Notes under the pieces: generated by a model
Seen by the model: only the letters and a program-made list of their open reading frames with translations
Databases searched by the model: none
What the model was told of the DNA's origin: nothing
Shown: positions 41,793 to 50,470 of the stretch, one piece after another
How positions within the stretch are numbered: the first letter of the stretch is position 1
Layout of the letters: each line of letters starts with the position of its first letter
Assembly (NCBI GenBank): GCA_018333955.1
Contig: JAGXSD010000043.1
Coordinates: 1 to 54,764, forward strand
Origin: Erysipelotrichia bacterium
Lineage (GTDB): Bacteria > Bacillota_I > Bacilli_A > Erysipelotrichales > Erysipelotrichaceae
Reading direction: 5' to 3'
DNA: 54,764 bases
Translations under genes and position numbers: made by a program

Positions 41793-43939
41793 AAATTGAA
41801 GTTACTGTCAAGAAAATCATCTATCAAACACAACATGGCTATGTTGTATTTTCTGGTGAACTTGTCGGACAAACCCAAGAAATCATTTGCGTTGGTCAAA
41901 CTTCAAAACTTCAAAAAGATATGATAGTGAAGTGTGAGGGTGAATATATCGAACATCCTACATATGGTTTGCAATTTGCATTTCAAAGTCTCGAGTTAAG
42001 TGATCACATGAATCGAACTCAGATTAGTTATGCTTTAAGACACTTAAGTGAAAAGTCTTTAACCTATAAGGAAATTGACGAACTTATTGATCATTTTGGG
42101 ATCGAACTCCTTCATATCATCAAAGACCATCAAGATATGGATCATCCACTCTATGATCATTTAAGTAAGAAAGTGAAAAAAAAGATTGCTCATGTCATCG
42201 ACATGTTAAAAGCTCAAGAGGATGAGGAAACCATTACAGATATTCTTATTATGTGTGGGCTTTCTTCGACCATGATTGGGAACATTAATGCAACCTTTAA
42301 AGAGAATTTATCGTTCATCATTAAATCAGATCCTTATGAGTTACTACGTATTGATGGCATTGGATTTAAAAGTGCCGATAAAGTTGGTCAATGGTTTAAA
42401 ATCCCTAATGATGATATTCGTCGTGAAAGTGCTTTAATTTACGATATCGTCTCAAACATGACATTTCAAAGAGGGGATACCTATGTTCTTCTTGATGACA
42501 TTTTAAACGAATTTGATTCTTATCAAACCTTACATTCATTAGAAGACTGTTTAGAATTCGCAACTATGAAGCAATATATCGTGGTTGAACATCATCATGT
42601 GTATCCTGCGATTAATTACCATGCGGAAGTTTTTATCAGTGAGTTTTTGAAGTCGTCTCAACCTAAGCTTCTGCCATATCAACATATGGATCAACGATTA
42701 AAGGAAGTTGAAGCATTGATGGGAATTGAACTAGATTCATCTCAAATTGAAGCGATTACTTCATTTATCTCTTTAGGGCATATGGTTCTCACTGGAGGAC
42801 CAGGGACCGGGAAAACGACGATTGTAAAGGCCATCTTAAAACTTATTGAAATGAGTGAGAATCCAAGAGTGGTCCATTGTTGTGCACCGACAGGACGTGC
42901 TGCAAAACGCTTAAGTCAACTCACTTCCTTTCCTGCTTCTACTCTACATTCACTTCTACAATGGAACAAAGAATCAAATACCTTTTCAAGAAATGAAACA
43001 AATCCTTTGCTTGTAGATATATTAATTATTGATGAAATGTCGATGATTGATGTCGTCTTATTTGCTCATACCTTAAGAGCATGTCCACCTCATGTTAAGT
43101 TACTTCTCATTGGAGATCCTAACCAGTTACCACCAGTTTCACCAGGAAATGTGCTTCTTGATATTATGGAGTCCAATGTCATGAAATGTGTATCACTTGA
43201 ATACATCTATCGACAAAAAAGTGAGTCTGATATCTTGCGATTAGCGCATTCAATGTTGAAACATGTGTGGTTAGATGATTTAAGACTGGATGTTAAACAC
43301 ATTGAATCGAGTGCAAAACATGTGCGAGATCATGTCATTACACTCATAACAAAAGCTCTTGAAAAAGGATATCGCATTGAAGATATTCAAGTTTTATCAC
43401 CTATGTATAAAGGAGTGGCTGGAGTCGATGCACTGAATCATGTTTGCCAAAAAGTTTTTAATCCTCATAGTGAAGATAAACGAGAAGTATTAATTCATGG
43501 AAAGATATTTAGAGAATTTGATAAAGTATTACAACTCAAAAATCGACCTGATGATCATGTTTATAATGGGGATATTGGTATTATTGTGGATGTTATCCAT
43601 CCTTTTGAATCTGATAATCAACAACTTACACTTGTTGTTGATTATGATGGTCACTTTGTCGAATATCAAGGCGATTATCTTCATCAACTGACTCATGCCT
43701 ATGCACTTAGTGTGCATAAGTCACAAGGAAGTGAGTATCCCATCGTCATTCTTGTAGCGGTAAATGACTATAAAACAATGTTACAATCACGCTTATATTA
43801 CACAGGAATCACTCGAGCCGCTAATTCACTTATTTGTGTTGGAGAACGAAGTGCATTTGAAAAAGCAGCCCAACAAGAATCACAAATCAATCGTGTATCC
43901 ACATTAAAGCATCGATTGATGCTTGAGAAATCATCGTAG
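41789..43939 (+). CDS. recD2: ATP-dependent RecD2-type DNA helicase
   Basis: RecD2 is a stand-alone 5'-3' helicase for DNA repair in Gram-positive bacteria lacking RecB and RecC partners. The 716-residue product has an N-terminal OB-like and HhH region (INATFKENLSFIIKSDPYELLRIDGIGFKSADKVG), Walker A LTGGPGTGKTTIV near residue 336, GRAAKRL, Walker B ILIIDEMSMID, IGDPNQLPPV, and the C-terminal AYALSVHKSQGSEYP and YTGITRAAN motifs. All SF1B motifs are present. It starts in an ATGA overlap with the protease gene. Confidence 0.95.
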   Translation: MKIEVTVKKIIYQTQHGYVVFSGELVGQTQEIICVGQTSKLQKDMIVKCEGEYIEHPTYGLQFAFQSLELSDHMNRTQISYALRHLSEKSLTYKEIDELIDHFGIELLHIIKDHQDMDHPLYDHLSKKVKKKIAHVIDMLKAQEDEETITDILIMCGLSSTMIGNINATFKENLSFIIKSDPYELLRIDGIGFKSADKVGQWFKIPNDDIRRESALIYDIVSNMTFQRGDTYVLLDDILNEFDSYQTLHSLEDCLEFATMKQYIVVEHHHVYPAINYHAEVFISEFLKSSQPKLLPYQHMDQRLKEVEALMGIELDSSQIEAITSFISLGHMVLTGGPGTGKTTIVKAILKLIEMSENPRVVHCCAPTGRAAKRLSQLTSFPASTLHSLLQWNKESNTFSRNETNPLLVDILIIDEMSMIDVVLFAHTLRACPPHVKLLLIGDPNQLPPVSPGNVLLDIMESNVMKCVSLEYIYRQKSESDILRLAHSMLKHVWLDDLRLDVKHIESSAKHVRDHVITLITKALEKGYRIEDIQVLSPMYKGVAGVDALNHVCQKVFNPHSEDKREVLIHGKIFREFDKVLQLKNRPDDHVYNGDIGIIVDVIHPFESDNQQLTLVVDYDGHFVEYQGDYLHQLTHAYALSVHKSQGSEYPIVILVAVNDYKTMLQSRLYYTGITRAANSLICVGERSAFEKAAQQESQINRVSTLKHRLMLEKSS

Positions 43940-43951
43940 TTTGCGTATAAT
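43923..43951 (+). promoter_or_regulatory. Promoter of the alaS T-box leader
   Basis: TTGAGA (43923-43928) lies in the end of recD2; 17 bases on is TATAAT (43946-43951). Start predicted near 43958. Confidence 0.65.
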
Positions 43952-43957
43952 ATAGCA

Positions 43958-44166
43958 AACGAAGAAAAAGAATAGTAATTGCGTTTAATTTTCTAGAGAC
44001 AAGATGGTCGGTGAAAATCTTGATTTAAACCAATGAAGCTACTTTGAAGTGAGACTAATCATCTACGGCGGTCCCGTTATCGATCATATGAGGTGTGCTT
44101 AGAATCTTAAGCAAATCAGGATGGTACCGCGAAGATGTTTCGTTCCTGTAATCAGGAACTTTTTTT
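43958..44166 (+). promoter_or_regulatory. T-box riboswitch, alanine type
   Basis: The leader of alaS holds an AGTA bulge motif near the base of stem I (about 43974) and the likely specifier GCT (Ala) at 44038-44040, followed by A. The T-box core AGGATGGTACCGCG is at 44118-44131, with a terminator following. Uncharged tRNA-Ala should allow read-through. Confidence 0.9.
44142..44166 (+). terminator. T-box-controlled terminator before alaS
   Basis: GTTCCTG (44142-44148) pairs with CAGGAAC (44153-44159), followed by seven T. Confidence 0.88.
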
Positions 44167-44178
44167 ATGGAGGTCAAG

Positions 44179-46791
44179 ATGAAATCATCACAAATAAGAC
44201 AAAAATTTCTCGACTATTTTCAATCCAAAGGACATATGGTTGAACCAGGAGCATCATTAATTCCTCACAATGATCCAACATTATTATGGATTAACTCAGG
44301 TGTTGCGGCTCTTAAAAAGTATTTTGATGGATCAATTCGTCCAAACAATCCACGTATTGTGAATGTACAGAAGTCAATTCGAACTAATGACATTGAGAAT
44401 GTAGGTAAGACAGCTCGTCACCATACTTTTTTTGAAATGTTAGGAAATTTCTCGATTGGAGATTATTTTAAAGAGGAAGCACTTCATTATGCGTGGGAAT
44501 TCTTAACAAGCCCAGAGTGGATGGGTTTTGATCCTGACAAACTTTATGTGTCAGTTCATCCTCTTGATGAACAAGCTTATCGCATATGGGTGGATCAAAT
44601 TAAACTTCCTGCCCATCGTATTTTAAAATCAGAAGAAAACTACTGGCAAATAGGAGATGGACCGTGTGGACCAAACTCAGAAATCTACTATGATCGTGGA
44701 CCACAATATGATCCTCAAGGGTTAGGAGAGACATTATTTTTCAATGAAATGGAAAATGATCGCTACGTTGAAGTGTGGAATGTCGTGTTCTCGCAATACA
44801 ATGGTAAAGAAGGTGTCGATCGATCTTTATATGAAGAACTACCGCAAAAGAATATTGATACAGGGATGGGCTTTGAACGTTTATGTTGTGTGGCTCAACA
44901 AGTAGACACAAATTATGATACTGATTTATTTACTCCAGTGATTGATGAAGTTGCTAAGAAAGCAACTGTGACTTATCACGAGTTTCCTATGGGGTATCGA
45001 GTCATTGCGGATCACATTCGTACAGTTGTTTTTGCATTATCTGATGGCGCATTGTTTGCGAATGAAGGAAGAGGATATGTCTTGCGCCGAATTCTTCGTC
45101 GTGCAGTTCGATATGGTTTAAAACTTGGCATTCAAGGGTTATTCTTAAAAGATTTAGTGAAGATTGTGGTCGCAAACATGAGTGATTTCTATCCAAACTT
45201 AATTGAGAAGCAATCCTTAGTCGAAAAACTCGTTGAAGCTGAAGAAAAGCGGTTTAAGAATACTTTAAGTGATGGTGAAGCATTACTTAAGAATATGATT
45301 GCTCATTTAGAAGGTCATCAGCTTAGTGGAGAACAAGCCTTCACCTTATATGATACGTATGGATTTCCTTTGGAGTTAACTCAAGAAATCGCTGCGGAAG
45401 TTAAAGTTGATGTGGATTTAGATGGTTTCAAACAACACATGGCACTTCAACAACAACGTGCTCGTGATGCAAGAACAAACATTGAATCCATGAATACTCA
45501 ATCTGAAGCCATGCTTAACTTCACCACACAAAGTGAATTTGTTGGGTATGAAAAAACTGAAACTCATGCACGTATTATTGGACTGTTTAAAGATCAAAAT
45601 CGTGTTGAGTCACTTCAAGATGAAGGATTTGTCGTTTTAAGTGAAACTCCATTTTATGCTGAGAGTGGTGGACAAGTGAGTGATAAAGGAGTTCTTATCA
45701 TTGATGGAGTAGCTTGTGATGTCTTAGATATTATTAAAGGTCCTCATAAACAACATTTCCATAAAATCCATGTTCCTTTTGAAATCAATGAAGGTATGCT
45801 GGTAGTGGCGAAGATTGATGTCAACACCCGTACTGAGATTAAAAAGCATCATACCTTAGCTCATTTACTTCAAAGTGCACTTAAGCGTACTTTAGGACAA
45901 CATATTGCCCAAGCCGGATCCTATGTATGTGATGAATACACTCGTTTTGATTTCACTCATTTTGAAAAGGTAACTTCAAGTCAACTTCATGAGATTGAAA
46001 CATGGATTAATGAACAAATTGGATATGATTTAGCTGTAACTACAAATGTTATGGATGTTGAGGCAGCTAAAGCTGCTGGAGCAACCGCATTGTTCTCTGA
46101 GAAATATGATAAACAAGTGCGTGTGGTTTCGATTGGGGATGTCTCTATGGAACTTTGTGGGGGAACCCATGTTCAAAGAACATCTCAACTTGGATTTGCG
46201 AAAGTAATTTCTGAAGAATCAATTGGTTCAGGCATACGTCGTATACTCATTAAAACATCATTTGCGGCACTTAAAGAATATCAACACATTGAGTCAAATC
46301 TTCAAGCAATTGGACACCTCGTCAACGTTATAAATGTGAATCAAATTGAAGCAAAAATCAATCAAGTGTTAGCTCAACTTGCAGAAAAACAAGCGTTGAT
46401 TGCTGAGTATGAACATAAAATGATGAAGGATTATGCGTCACACCTTCATACTTCAGCATTAAAAATACATGATCATACTTTTGTGTTAGCTGCAGTTGAA
46501 GCACAGTTTGCGAACTCACTAAAAGGCTTATCCGAGAACTTGATTCATCAACACCATCAAGATATTGTAGTCCTTGTATCATCATTCGAAGGTAAACTCA
46601 GTTATGTTGTACATGTTGGAACCAAAGCCTTAGCCAGTGGATACGATGCGAATGTTCTTGTGAAGGAACTGAATAATTTCACACAAGGACGTGGTGGTGG
46701 AAAGAAAGACTTTGCGCAAGGGGGAACAACGAACCCAATTGAACCGCAATCCATCATTGAACACTTAAAACTTCATCTTAATCAACGTTAA
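44179..46791 (+). CDS. alaS: Alanyl-tRNA synthetase
   Basis: AlaRS charges tRNA-Ala. The 870-residue product has the class II aminoacylation domain (FQSKGHMVEPGASLIPHNDPTLLWINSGVAALKKYF; TARHHTFFEMLGNFSIGDYFK), the editing domain (HHTLAHLLQSAL zinc-site His pair and SMELCGGTHV) and the C-terminal domain (FTQGRGGGKKDFAQGGT). The ATG at 44167 is rejected because its GGAGG is the ribosome binding site of the ATG at 44179, 12 bases on. Controlled by the Ala T-box. Confidence 0.97.
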   Translation: MKSSQIRQKFLDYFQSKGHMVEPGASLIPHNDPTLLWINSGVAALKKYFDGSIRPNNPRIVNVQKSIRTNDIENVGKTARHHTFFEMLGNFSIGDYFKEEALHYAWEFLTSPEWMGFDPDKLYVSVHPLDEQAYRIWVDQIKLPAHRILKSEENYWQIGDGPCGPNSEIYYDRGPQYDPQGLGETLFFNEMENDRYVEVWNVVFSQYNGKEGVDRSLYEELPQKNIDTGMGFERLCCVAQQVDTNYDTDLFTPVIDEVAKKATVTYHEFPMGYRVIADHIRTVVFALSDGALFANEGRGYVLRRILRRAVRYGLKLGIQGLFLKDLVKIVVANMSDFYPNLIEKQSLVEKLVEAEEKRFKNTLSDGEALLKNMIAHLEGHQLSGEQAFTLYDTYGFPLELTQEIAAEVKVDVDLDGFKQHMALQQQRARDARTNIESMNTQSEAMLNFTTQSEFVGYEKTETHARIIGLFKDQNRVESLQDEGFVVLSETPFYAESGGQVSDKGVLIIDGVACDVLDIIKGPHKQHFHKIHVPFEINEGMLVVAKIDVNTRTEIKKHHTLAHLLQSALKRTLGQHIAQAGSYVCDEYTRFDFTHFEKVTSSQLHEIETWINEQIGYDLAVTTNVMDVEAAKAAGATALFSEKYDKQVRVVSIGDVSMELCGGTHVQRTSQLGFAKVISEESIGSGIRRILIKTSFAALKEYQHIESNLQAIGHLVNVINVNQIEAKINQVLAQLAEKQALIAEYEHKMMKDYASHLHTSALKIHDHTFVLAAVEAQFANSLKGLSENLIHQHHQDIVVLVSSFEGKLSYVVHVGTKALASGYDANVLVKELNNFTQGRGGGKKDFAQGGTTNPIEPQSIIEHLKLHLNQR

Positions 46792-46841
46792 TACCTTTAA
46801 AACTCATCGCTTTTAAAGTAAAATGAAACCAGGAGGCCGCT

Positions 46842-47093
46842 ATGAGTAAAGATACAACAATTGTCATGTCTGCTGAGAGTCTAAGAAAAGAACACATCCG
46901 TCATGTGTTGAGTACGGTGGCTGATCTATTAAAAGAGCGTGGATATAATTCTGTCAATCAATTAGCAGGATATCTTATTTCCAACGATCCAGCCTATATC
47001 TCATCGTATAAAGGAGCTCGTCAACTTATTCAAGAAGTTGAGCGAAATGAGTTAATTGAAGAATTATTGATGTTTTATCTGAATTCAAAATGA
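46842..47093 (+). CDS. ireB: IreB family regulatory protein (UPF0297)
   Basis: The 83-residue product is a full-length member of the IreB family (KDTTIVMSAESLRKEHIRHVLSTVADLLKERGYNSVNQLAGYLISNDPAYIS). In Enterococcus IreB is phosphorylated by the Ser/Thr kinase IreK and lowers cephalosporin resistance; Thr residues at the N-terminus (DTT) are the known targets. AGGAGG precedes the ATG. It overlaps ruvX by 4 bases. The alaS-ireB-ruvX-DUF1292-mltG order is common in Firmicutes. Confidence 0.93.
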   Translation: MSKDTTIVMSAESLRKEHIRHVLSTVADLLKERGYNSVNQLAGYLISNDPAYISSYKGARQLIQEVERNELIEELLMFYLNSK

Positions 47094-47506
47094 GATATAT
47101 TAGTTTAGACATTGGAAGTAAAACCATTGGCGTAGCCTCTTCATTGGGTCAATTAGCTTCATCATTAACAACCATACGGTTTGAACATGATAATCTTGCG
47201 AGTGGTTTGGAAAAGCTTTTAAAACAAGTCGATTTTTCGATGTGTGAAAAAATCATTGTTGGTTATCCAACTCACTTATCAGGACAACCTTCAGAGAGTT
47301 CAATGCGTGTGGATGTATTCATCGAGCATCTTAAAGAACACATCAATTGTCCAATCATCCTTGTGGATGAGCGATATAGTACTGTAGAAGCATCACACAT
47401 CTTAAGTGAGCTTCAAATGAATCAAAAGAAACAAAGAAAAATTATCGATCAAATGGCGGCTGTGATGATATTACAACGCTATCTAGATATGGAGGGAGAC
47501 ATATGA
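47090..47506 (+). CDS. ruvX: RuvX/YqgF-type resolvase fold protein
   Basis: A 138-residue RNase H-fold protein, implicated in 16S rRNA precursor processing and possibly Holliday junction resolution. It has YISLDIGSKTIGVASS with the first Asp, IIVGYPTHLSG with the following Ser/Arg segment (SSMRVDVF), VDERYSTVEA with the Glu, and DQMAAVMILQRYLD with the last Asp. It overlaps ireB and the DUF1292 gene by 4 bases each. Confidence 0.94.
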   Translation: MRYISLDIGSKTIGVASSLGQLASSLTTIRFEHDNLASGLEKLLKQVDFSMCEKIIVGYPTHLSGQPSESSMRVDVFIEHLKEHINCPIILVDERYSTVEASHILSELQMNQKKQRKIIDQMAAVMILQRYLDMEGDI

Positions 47507-47769
47507 CTTTAGAAGAAGGGAAATTCATCGTCATCGATGATGCAGATCAAGAAATTGAAATGACGATTATTTTCACCGTCCAATCAACTGTGACTCATCG
47601 AAATATTGTGTGTTACACCAATGAAAAAGATGAAGATGGACAAGCATTTGCTTCATACTATGATGAAGAAACTGGTGCATTAGAACCTGTTGTGCTCGAA
47701 GAAGAATGGGAATTTATACAGGAGGTGTTTGATGCCTTTAGTGAAGAAGAAGAAACAGTCGTTAGTTAA
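47503..47769 (+). CDS. DUF1292 family protein (YrzB-like)
   Basis: An acidic 88-residue protein of the DUF1292 family, with VIDDADQEIEMTIIFTVQS, YTNEKDEDGQAFASYYDEE and a C-terminal acidic helix (FDAFSEEEE). No function is established. It sits, as usual, between ruvX and mltG. Its last 38 bases overlap the mltG start region. Confidence 0.88.
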   Translation: MTLEEGKFIVIDDADQEIEMTIIFTVQSTVTHRNIVCYTNEKDEDGQAFASYYDEETGALEPVVLEEEWEFIQEVFDAFSEEEETVVS

Positions 47770-48814
47770 AAAGATTCTAGTTATACTAACGCTACTACTT
47801 ATAGTGGCTACTTATGTAGGATATGATACATATCAAACGTTAAGTTCACCGATAACAGATGAATCTGAACTTGTAAAATTTGATGTGGTTGCTGGAGACA
47901 CAATGACCTCTGTTTTAGCGCGCATGGAAAATGAAGGCATCATACGCAATCGCTATGTCGCTCGTTTTATGTTGCGTGATCAACAAGTTCTAGTGTATAA
48001 AGGGAGTTTCATGCTTGATCTTTCAACAAGTGTAAACGAGATGATGAGTATTCTCTCAAATCCAACCGCTGCGATTCAAGATACAGTAAGGATTACACTA
48101 CCTCCAGGTTTTTGGGCCAAAGATATGGCGAAAAGAATTTCAACCTTTACAAATGTAAGTGAAGAAGACTTGCTTAATGCTTGGAATGATGAAGAGTATG
48201 TTAAAAAACTTATCAGTGAATACCCAGTACTCACTCAAGATATTCTAAATCGAAAAGATGACGTGAGAGTTCTCCTTGAAGGATATTTATCACCAAATAC
48301 CTATGAATTTTTTGTAGAGACTAGTGTTGATGCGATCACAAGAGTGCTCCTTAACGAGACGCAACGTGTCTATGCTCGTCATAAAGAATTATTTGATAAA
48401 AGCCGACGAACAATTCATAACATTTTCATCATGGCTTCGATTGTTGAATATGAAGTTTCAAAAATGGAAGATATGAAAATGGTGGCCGGAGTATTCTACA
48501 ATCGATTGAATATCAACATGCGGTTGCAATCTTCAGTGACGGTGTGTTATGCATTATATGAATTTGAAAATTGGCGTGAGTGTGAAACTTTCGCGAATCA
48601 GCAAATCAGAAGTCCATACAACACCTATGTGGTTACAGGATTACCTGCAGGACCAATCTTAAATCCAAGTGAAAATGCACTTCTTGCGACACTTGAATAT
48701 ACCCCATCTCGCTATTTTTATTTCTTAGCGGATGTATTTGGGGATGGTACTGTGTATTATGCGGAAACCTTCGCTCAACATCAAGCGAATATCAATAAAT
48801 ACTTAAAACCATAG
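47732..48814 (+). CDS. mltG: Endolytic murein transglycosylase MltG
   Basis: MltG cuts nascent glycan strands in the membrane and may act as a terminase for peptidoglycan synthesis. The 360-residue product has a basic N-terminus, one membrane segment (about residues 10-30), a LysM-like region (VVAGDTMTSVLARMENEGIIRN) and the YceG domain with the catalytic Glu239 in MASIVEYEVSKMEDMKMVAGVFYNRL. Typical later blocks are QIRSPYNTYVVTGLPAGPI and NPSENALLATLEYTPSRYFYF. The ATG at 47732 has a strong GGAGGTG site and is preferred to the frame's earlier opening at 47690. Confidence 0.95.
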   Translation: MPLVKKKKQSLVKKILVILTLLLIVATYVGYDTYQTLSSPITDESELVKFDVVAGDTMTSVLARMENEGIIRNRYVARFMLRDQQVLVYKGSFMLDLSTSVNEMMSILSNPTAAIQDTVRITLPPGFWAKDMAKRISTFTNVSEEDLLNAWNDEEYVKKLISEYPVLTQDILNRKDDVRVLLEGYLSPNTYEFFVETSVDAITRVLLNETQRVYARHKELFDKSRRTIHNIFIMASIVEYEVSKMEDMKMVAGVFYNRLNINMRLQSSVTVCYALYEFENWRECETFANQQIRSPYNTYVVTGLPAGPILNPSENALLATLEYTPSRYFYFLADVFGDGTVYYAETFAQHQANINKYLKP

Positions 48815-48824
48815 GCGGACCATT

Positions 48825-49457
48825 ATGAATCGACCCATTATTATCGGCATTGCGGGTGGCAGTGCATCAGGAAAAACATTAATTTCAAAAAGACTTAAGA
48901 AGGCATTTGAGTCCGCAAACTCAGTCATCATTATTAAACAAGATGACTATTATTTAGACCAATCTCATATGGAAATGGATGAGCGCATTAAAACGAATTA
49001 TGATCATCCTTTTGCCTTTGACAATGATTTACTTGTGGCTCATCTAAAAAGACTTATTGGTCGGCAATCGATTGATAAACCAACTTATGACTTTGTGAAT
49101 CATACTCGTAGTCACATTATTGAACATGTTGATAGTGCAGATGTTGTGGTCATTGAAGGACTATTTGTGTTAGAAAACAGTCAAATTAGAGATCTTTGTG
49201 ACATCAAAGTTTTTGTAGAGACGGAAGCTGATGTTCGCTTTATTCGTCGCTTATCACGAGATGTTCACCAACGTGGTCGCTCACTTGACAGTGTCATTGA
49301 CCAATACATGAAAACAGTACGTGTGATGCATGAGCAGTTTATCCAACCTTCAAAGAAATTCGCGGATGTGATTATTCCTGAAGGGGGTAAGAATGATGTC
49401 GCGATTGACTTGCTTACAACCAAGATTAGTAGTATCATTACCCAGAACATGCTATAA
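48825..49457 (+). CDS. udk: Uridine kinase
   Basis: Udk phosphorylates uridine and cytidine for pyrimidine salvage. The 210-residue product has P-loop GIAGGSASGKT, DDYYLDQ, NYDHPFAFD and IEGLFVL, then FVETEADVRFIRRLSRDVHQRGRS with the lid arginines. Length is standard. It follows mltG after 10 bases with an AGGCGG site. greA begins 24 bases further, with its own -10 box. Confidence 0.94.
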   Translation: MNRPIIIGIAGGSASGKTLISKRLKKAFESANSVIIIKQDDYYLDQSHMEMDERIKTNYDHPFAFDNDLLVAHLKRLIGRQSIDKPTYDFVNHTRSHIIEHVDSADVVVIEGLFVLENSQIRDLCDIKVFVETEADVRFIRRLSRDVHQRGRSLDSVIDQYMKTVRVMHEQFIQPSKKFADVIIPEGGKNDVAIDLLTTKISSIITQNML

Positions 49458-49458
49458 T
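49453..49458 (+). promoter_or_regulatory. -10 box of greA
   Basis: TATAAT overlaps the udk stop codon, 23 bases before the greA ATG. The -35 is weak. Confidence 0.45.
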
Positions 49459-49481
49459 TTCAAAGCGTTAGGAGAATATTT

Positions 49482-49970
49482 ATGAACTTAGAAAAAGTAT
49501 ATGTCACCCAACAAGGGTATGAAGATTTACTTAAAGAGTATGAAACACTAGTCCACGTTACGCGTAAAGAAGTCATTGAAGAACTTCAAGCAGCTCGTGC
49601 TCAAGGGGACTTGAGTGAGAATGCTGATTATGATGCTGCGCGCGATCGTCAAGCACGCATTGAAGCACGTATTCGTGAAGTTGAATCCATGCTAAACAAT
49701 ATCGAAATCATTGATGATAAGAAATCATCAAAGGTTATTCGTATCGGATCAACATTTAGAATGTGTGAGATTACACGTGTAAAAGGAAAGGTAGTGGATG
49801 GAGAAGAAGAGAAGTTCACCATTGTGGGATCTGTTGAAGCCGATCCACTTAATGGAAAACTCTCCAATGTTAGTCCATTAGCCCAAGCTATTTTAGATCG
49901 CAAAGAAGGGGATATCGTCACTGTGAATGTGGATGATCCTTATGAAGTCAAAATTATTTCAATTGATTAG
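49482..49970 (+). CDS. greA: Transcription elongation factor GreA
   Basis: GreA rescues backtracked RNA polymerase by stimulating transcript cleavage. The 162-residue product has the N-terminal coiled coil with the acidic tip residues (ARAQGDLSENADYDAARDRQARIEARI) and the C-terminal FKBP-like domain (FTIVGSVEADPLNGKLSNVSPLAQAIL). The size is typical. AGGAG precedes the ATG. Normal neighbour of udk and mltG in Firmicutes. Confidence 0.96.
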   Translation: MNLEKVYVTQQGYEDLLKEYETLVHVTRKEVIEELQAARAQGDLSENADYDAARDRQARIEARIREVESMLNNIEIIDDKKSSKVIRIGSTFRMCEITRVKGKVVDGEEEKFTIVGSVEADPLNGKLSNVSPLAQAILDRKEGDIVTVNVDDPYEVKIISID

Positions 49971-49996
49971 GAATAAACGAGTTTAAATTCAATACT

Positions 49997-50034
49997 AAAA
50001 CAGGAGGAACTATGAAAATCTATCCTGTTTTTTT
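49997..50034 (+). terminator. Terminator-like hairpin covering the comEA start
   Basis: AAAACAGGA (49997-50005) pairs with TCCTGTTTT (50023-50031), followed by T to 50034. The 17-base loop holds the rest of the Shine-Dalgarno (AGGAGG, 50002-50007) and the comEA ATG (50012-50014). It can stop greA transcripts and, in an RNA that passes it, hide the comEA binding site. Confidence 0.7.
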
Positions 50035-50470
50035 ATTATTCATACTTATGGCGTGCCATCCATTTCAACCTCTTGAAATTAAGCCATCACTTATGATGAA
50101 TATTCATGTTAGTGGCGCAGTTAAACAAGAAATGTGGATTGAAGTCCCCAATTTATCAACCTTTGAAGAAATAAAAGATTTGATACACTTTAGAGAAGAT
50201 GCTGATTTATCAAACATTCATCCATCGCAAATACTTCGCCATCATGATCGATTAATTATTCCATCAATAAAAGCAACCCCATGTATCTCACTGAATACTG
50301 ATTCCCTTGAAGAACTTATGCTTTTAAATGGGATAGGCCAAGTCAGTGCTCAAAGAATTCTTGAATATCGTCAAGTTCATGGACTATTTCGAAGGGTTGA
50401 GGATGTCATGAATGTTAAAGGAATTAAGGAAAAAACATTCAATAAATTCAAAGATCAGTTATGTTTATAA
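50012..50470 (+). CDS. comEA: Competence DNA-binding protein ComEA, probable lipoprotein
   Basis: ComEA binds incoming DNA at the cell surface during transformation. The 152-residue product has an SLBB-like domain (about residues 28-90, NIHVSGAVKQEMWIEV) and a C-terminal pair of helix-hairpin-helix motifs (SLNTDSLEELMLLNGIGQVSAQRILEYRQVHGLFRRVEDVMNVKGI). Its N-terminus, a hydrophobic stretch ending L-M-A-C at Cys15, looks like a lipoprotein signal, while Bacillus ComEA has a plain membrane anchor. Translation start lies in the loop of a terminator-like hairpin. It overlaps comEC by 10 bases. Confidence 0.92.
   Translation: MKIYPVFLLFILMACHPFQPLEIKPSLMMNIHVSGAVKQEMWIEVPNLSTFEEIKDLIHFREDADLSNIHPSQILRHHDRLIIPSIKATPCISLNTDSLEELMLLNGIGQVSAQRILEYRQVHGLFRRVEDVMNVKGIKEKTFNKFKDQLCL

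Noticed and set aside
44167-44178. Upstream in-frame ATG for alaS
   Set aside because: Its GGAGG is the Shine-Dalgarno of the ATG at 44179, and the ATG itself lies right behind the terminator T-run.
46795-46819. Hairpin CTTTAAAA/TTTTAAAG between alaS and ireB
   Set aside because: The stem is all A/T at its inner part and no T-run follows, so it is not a clear terminator.
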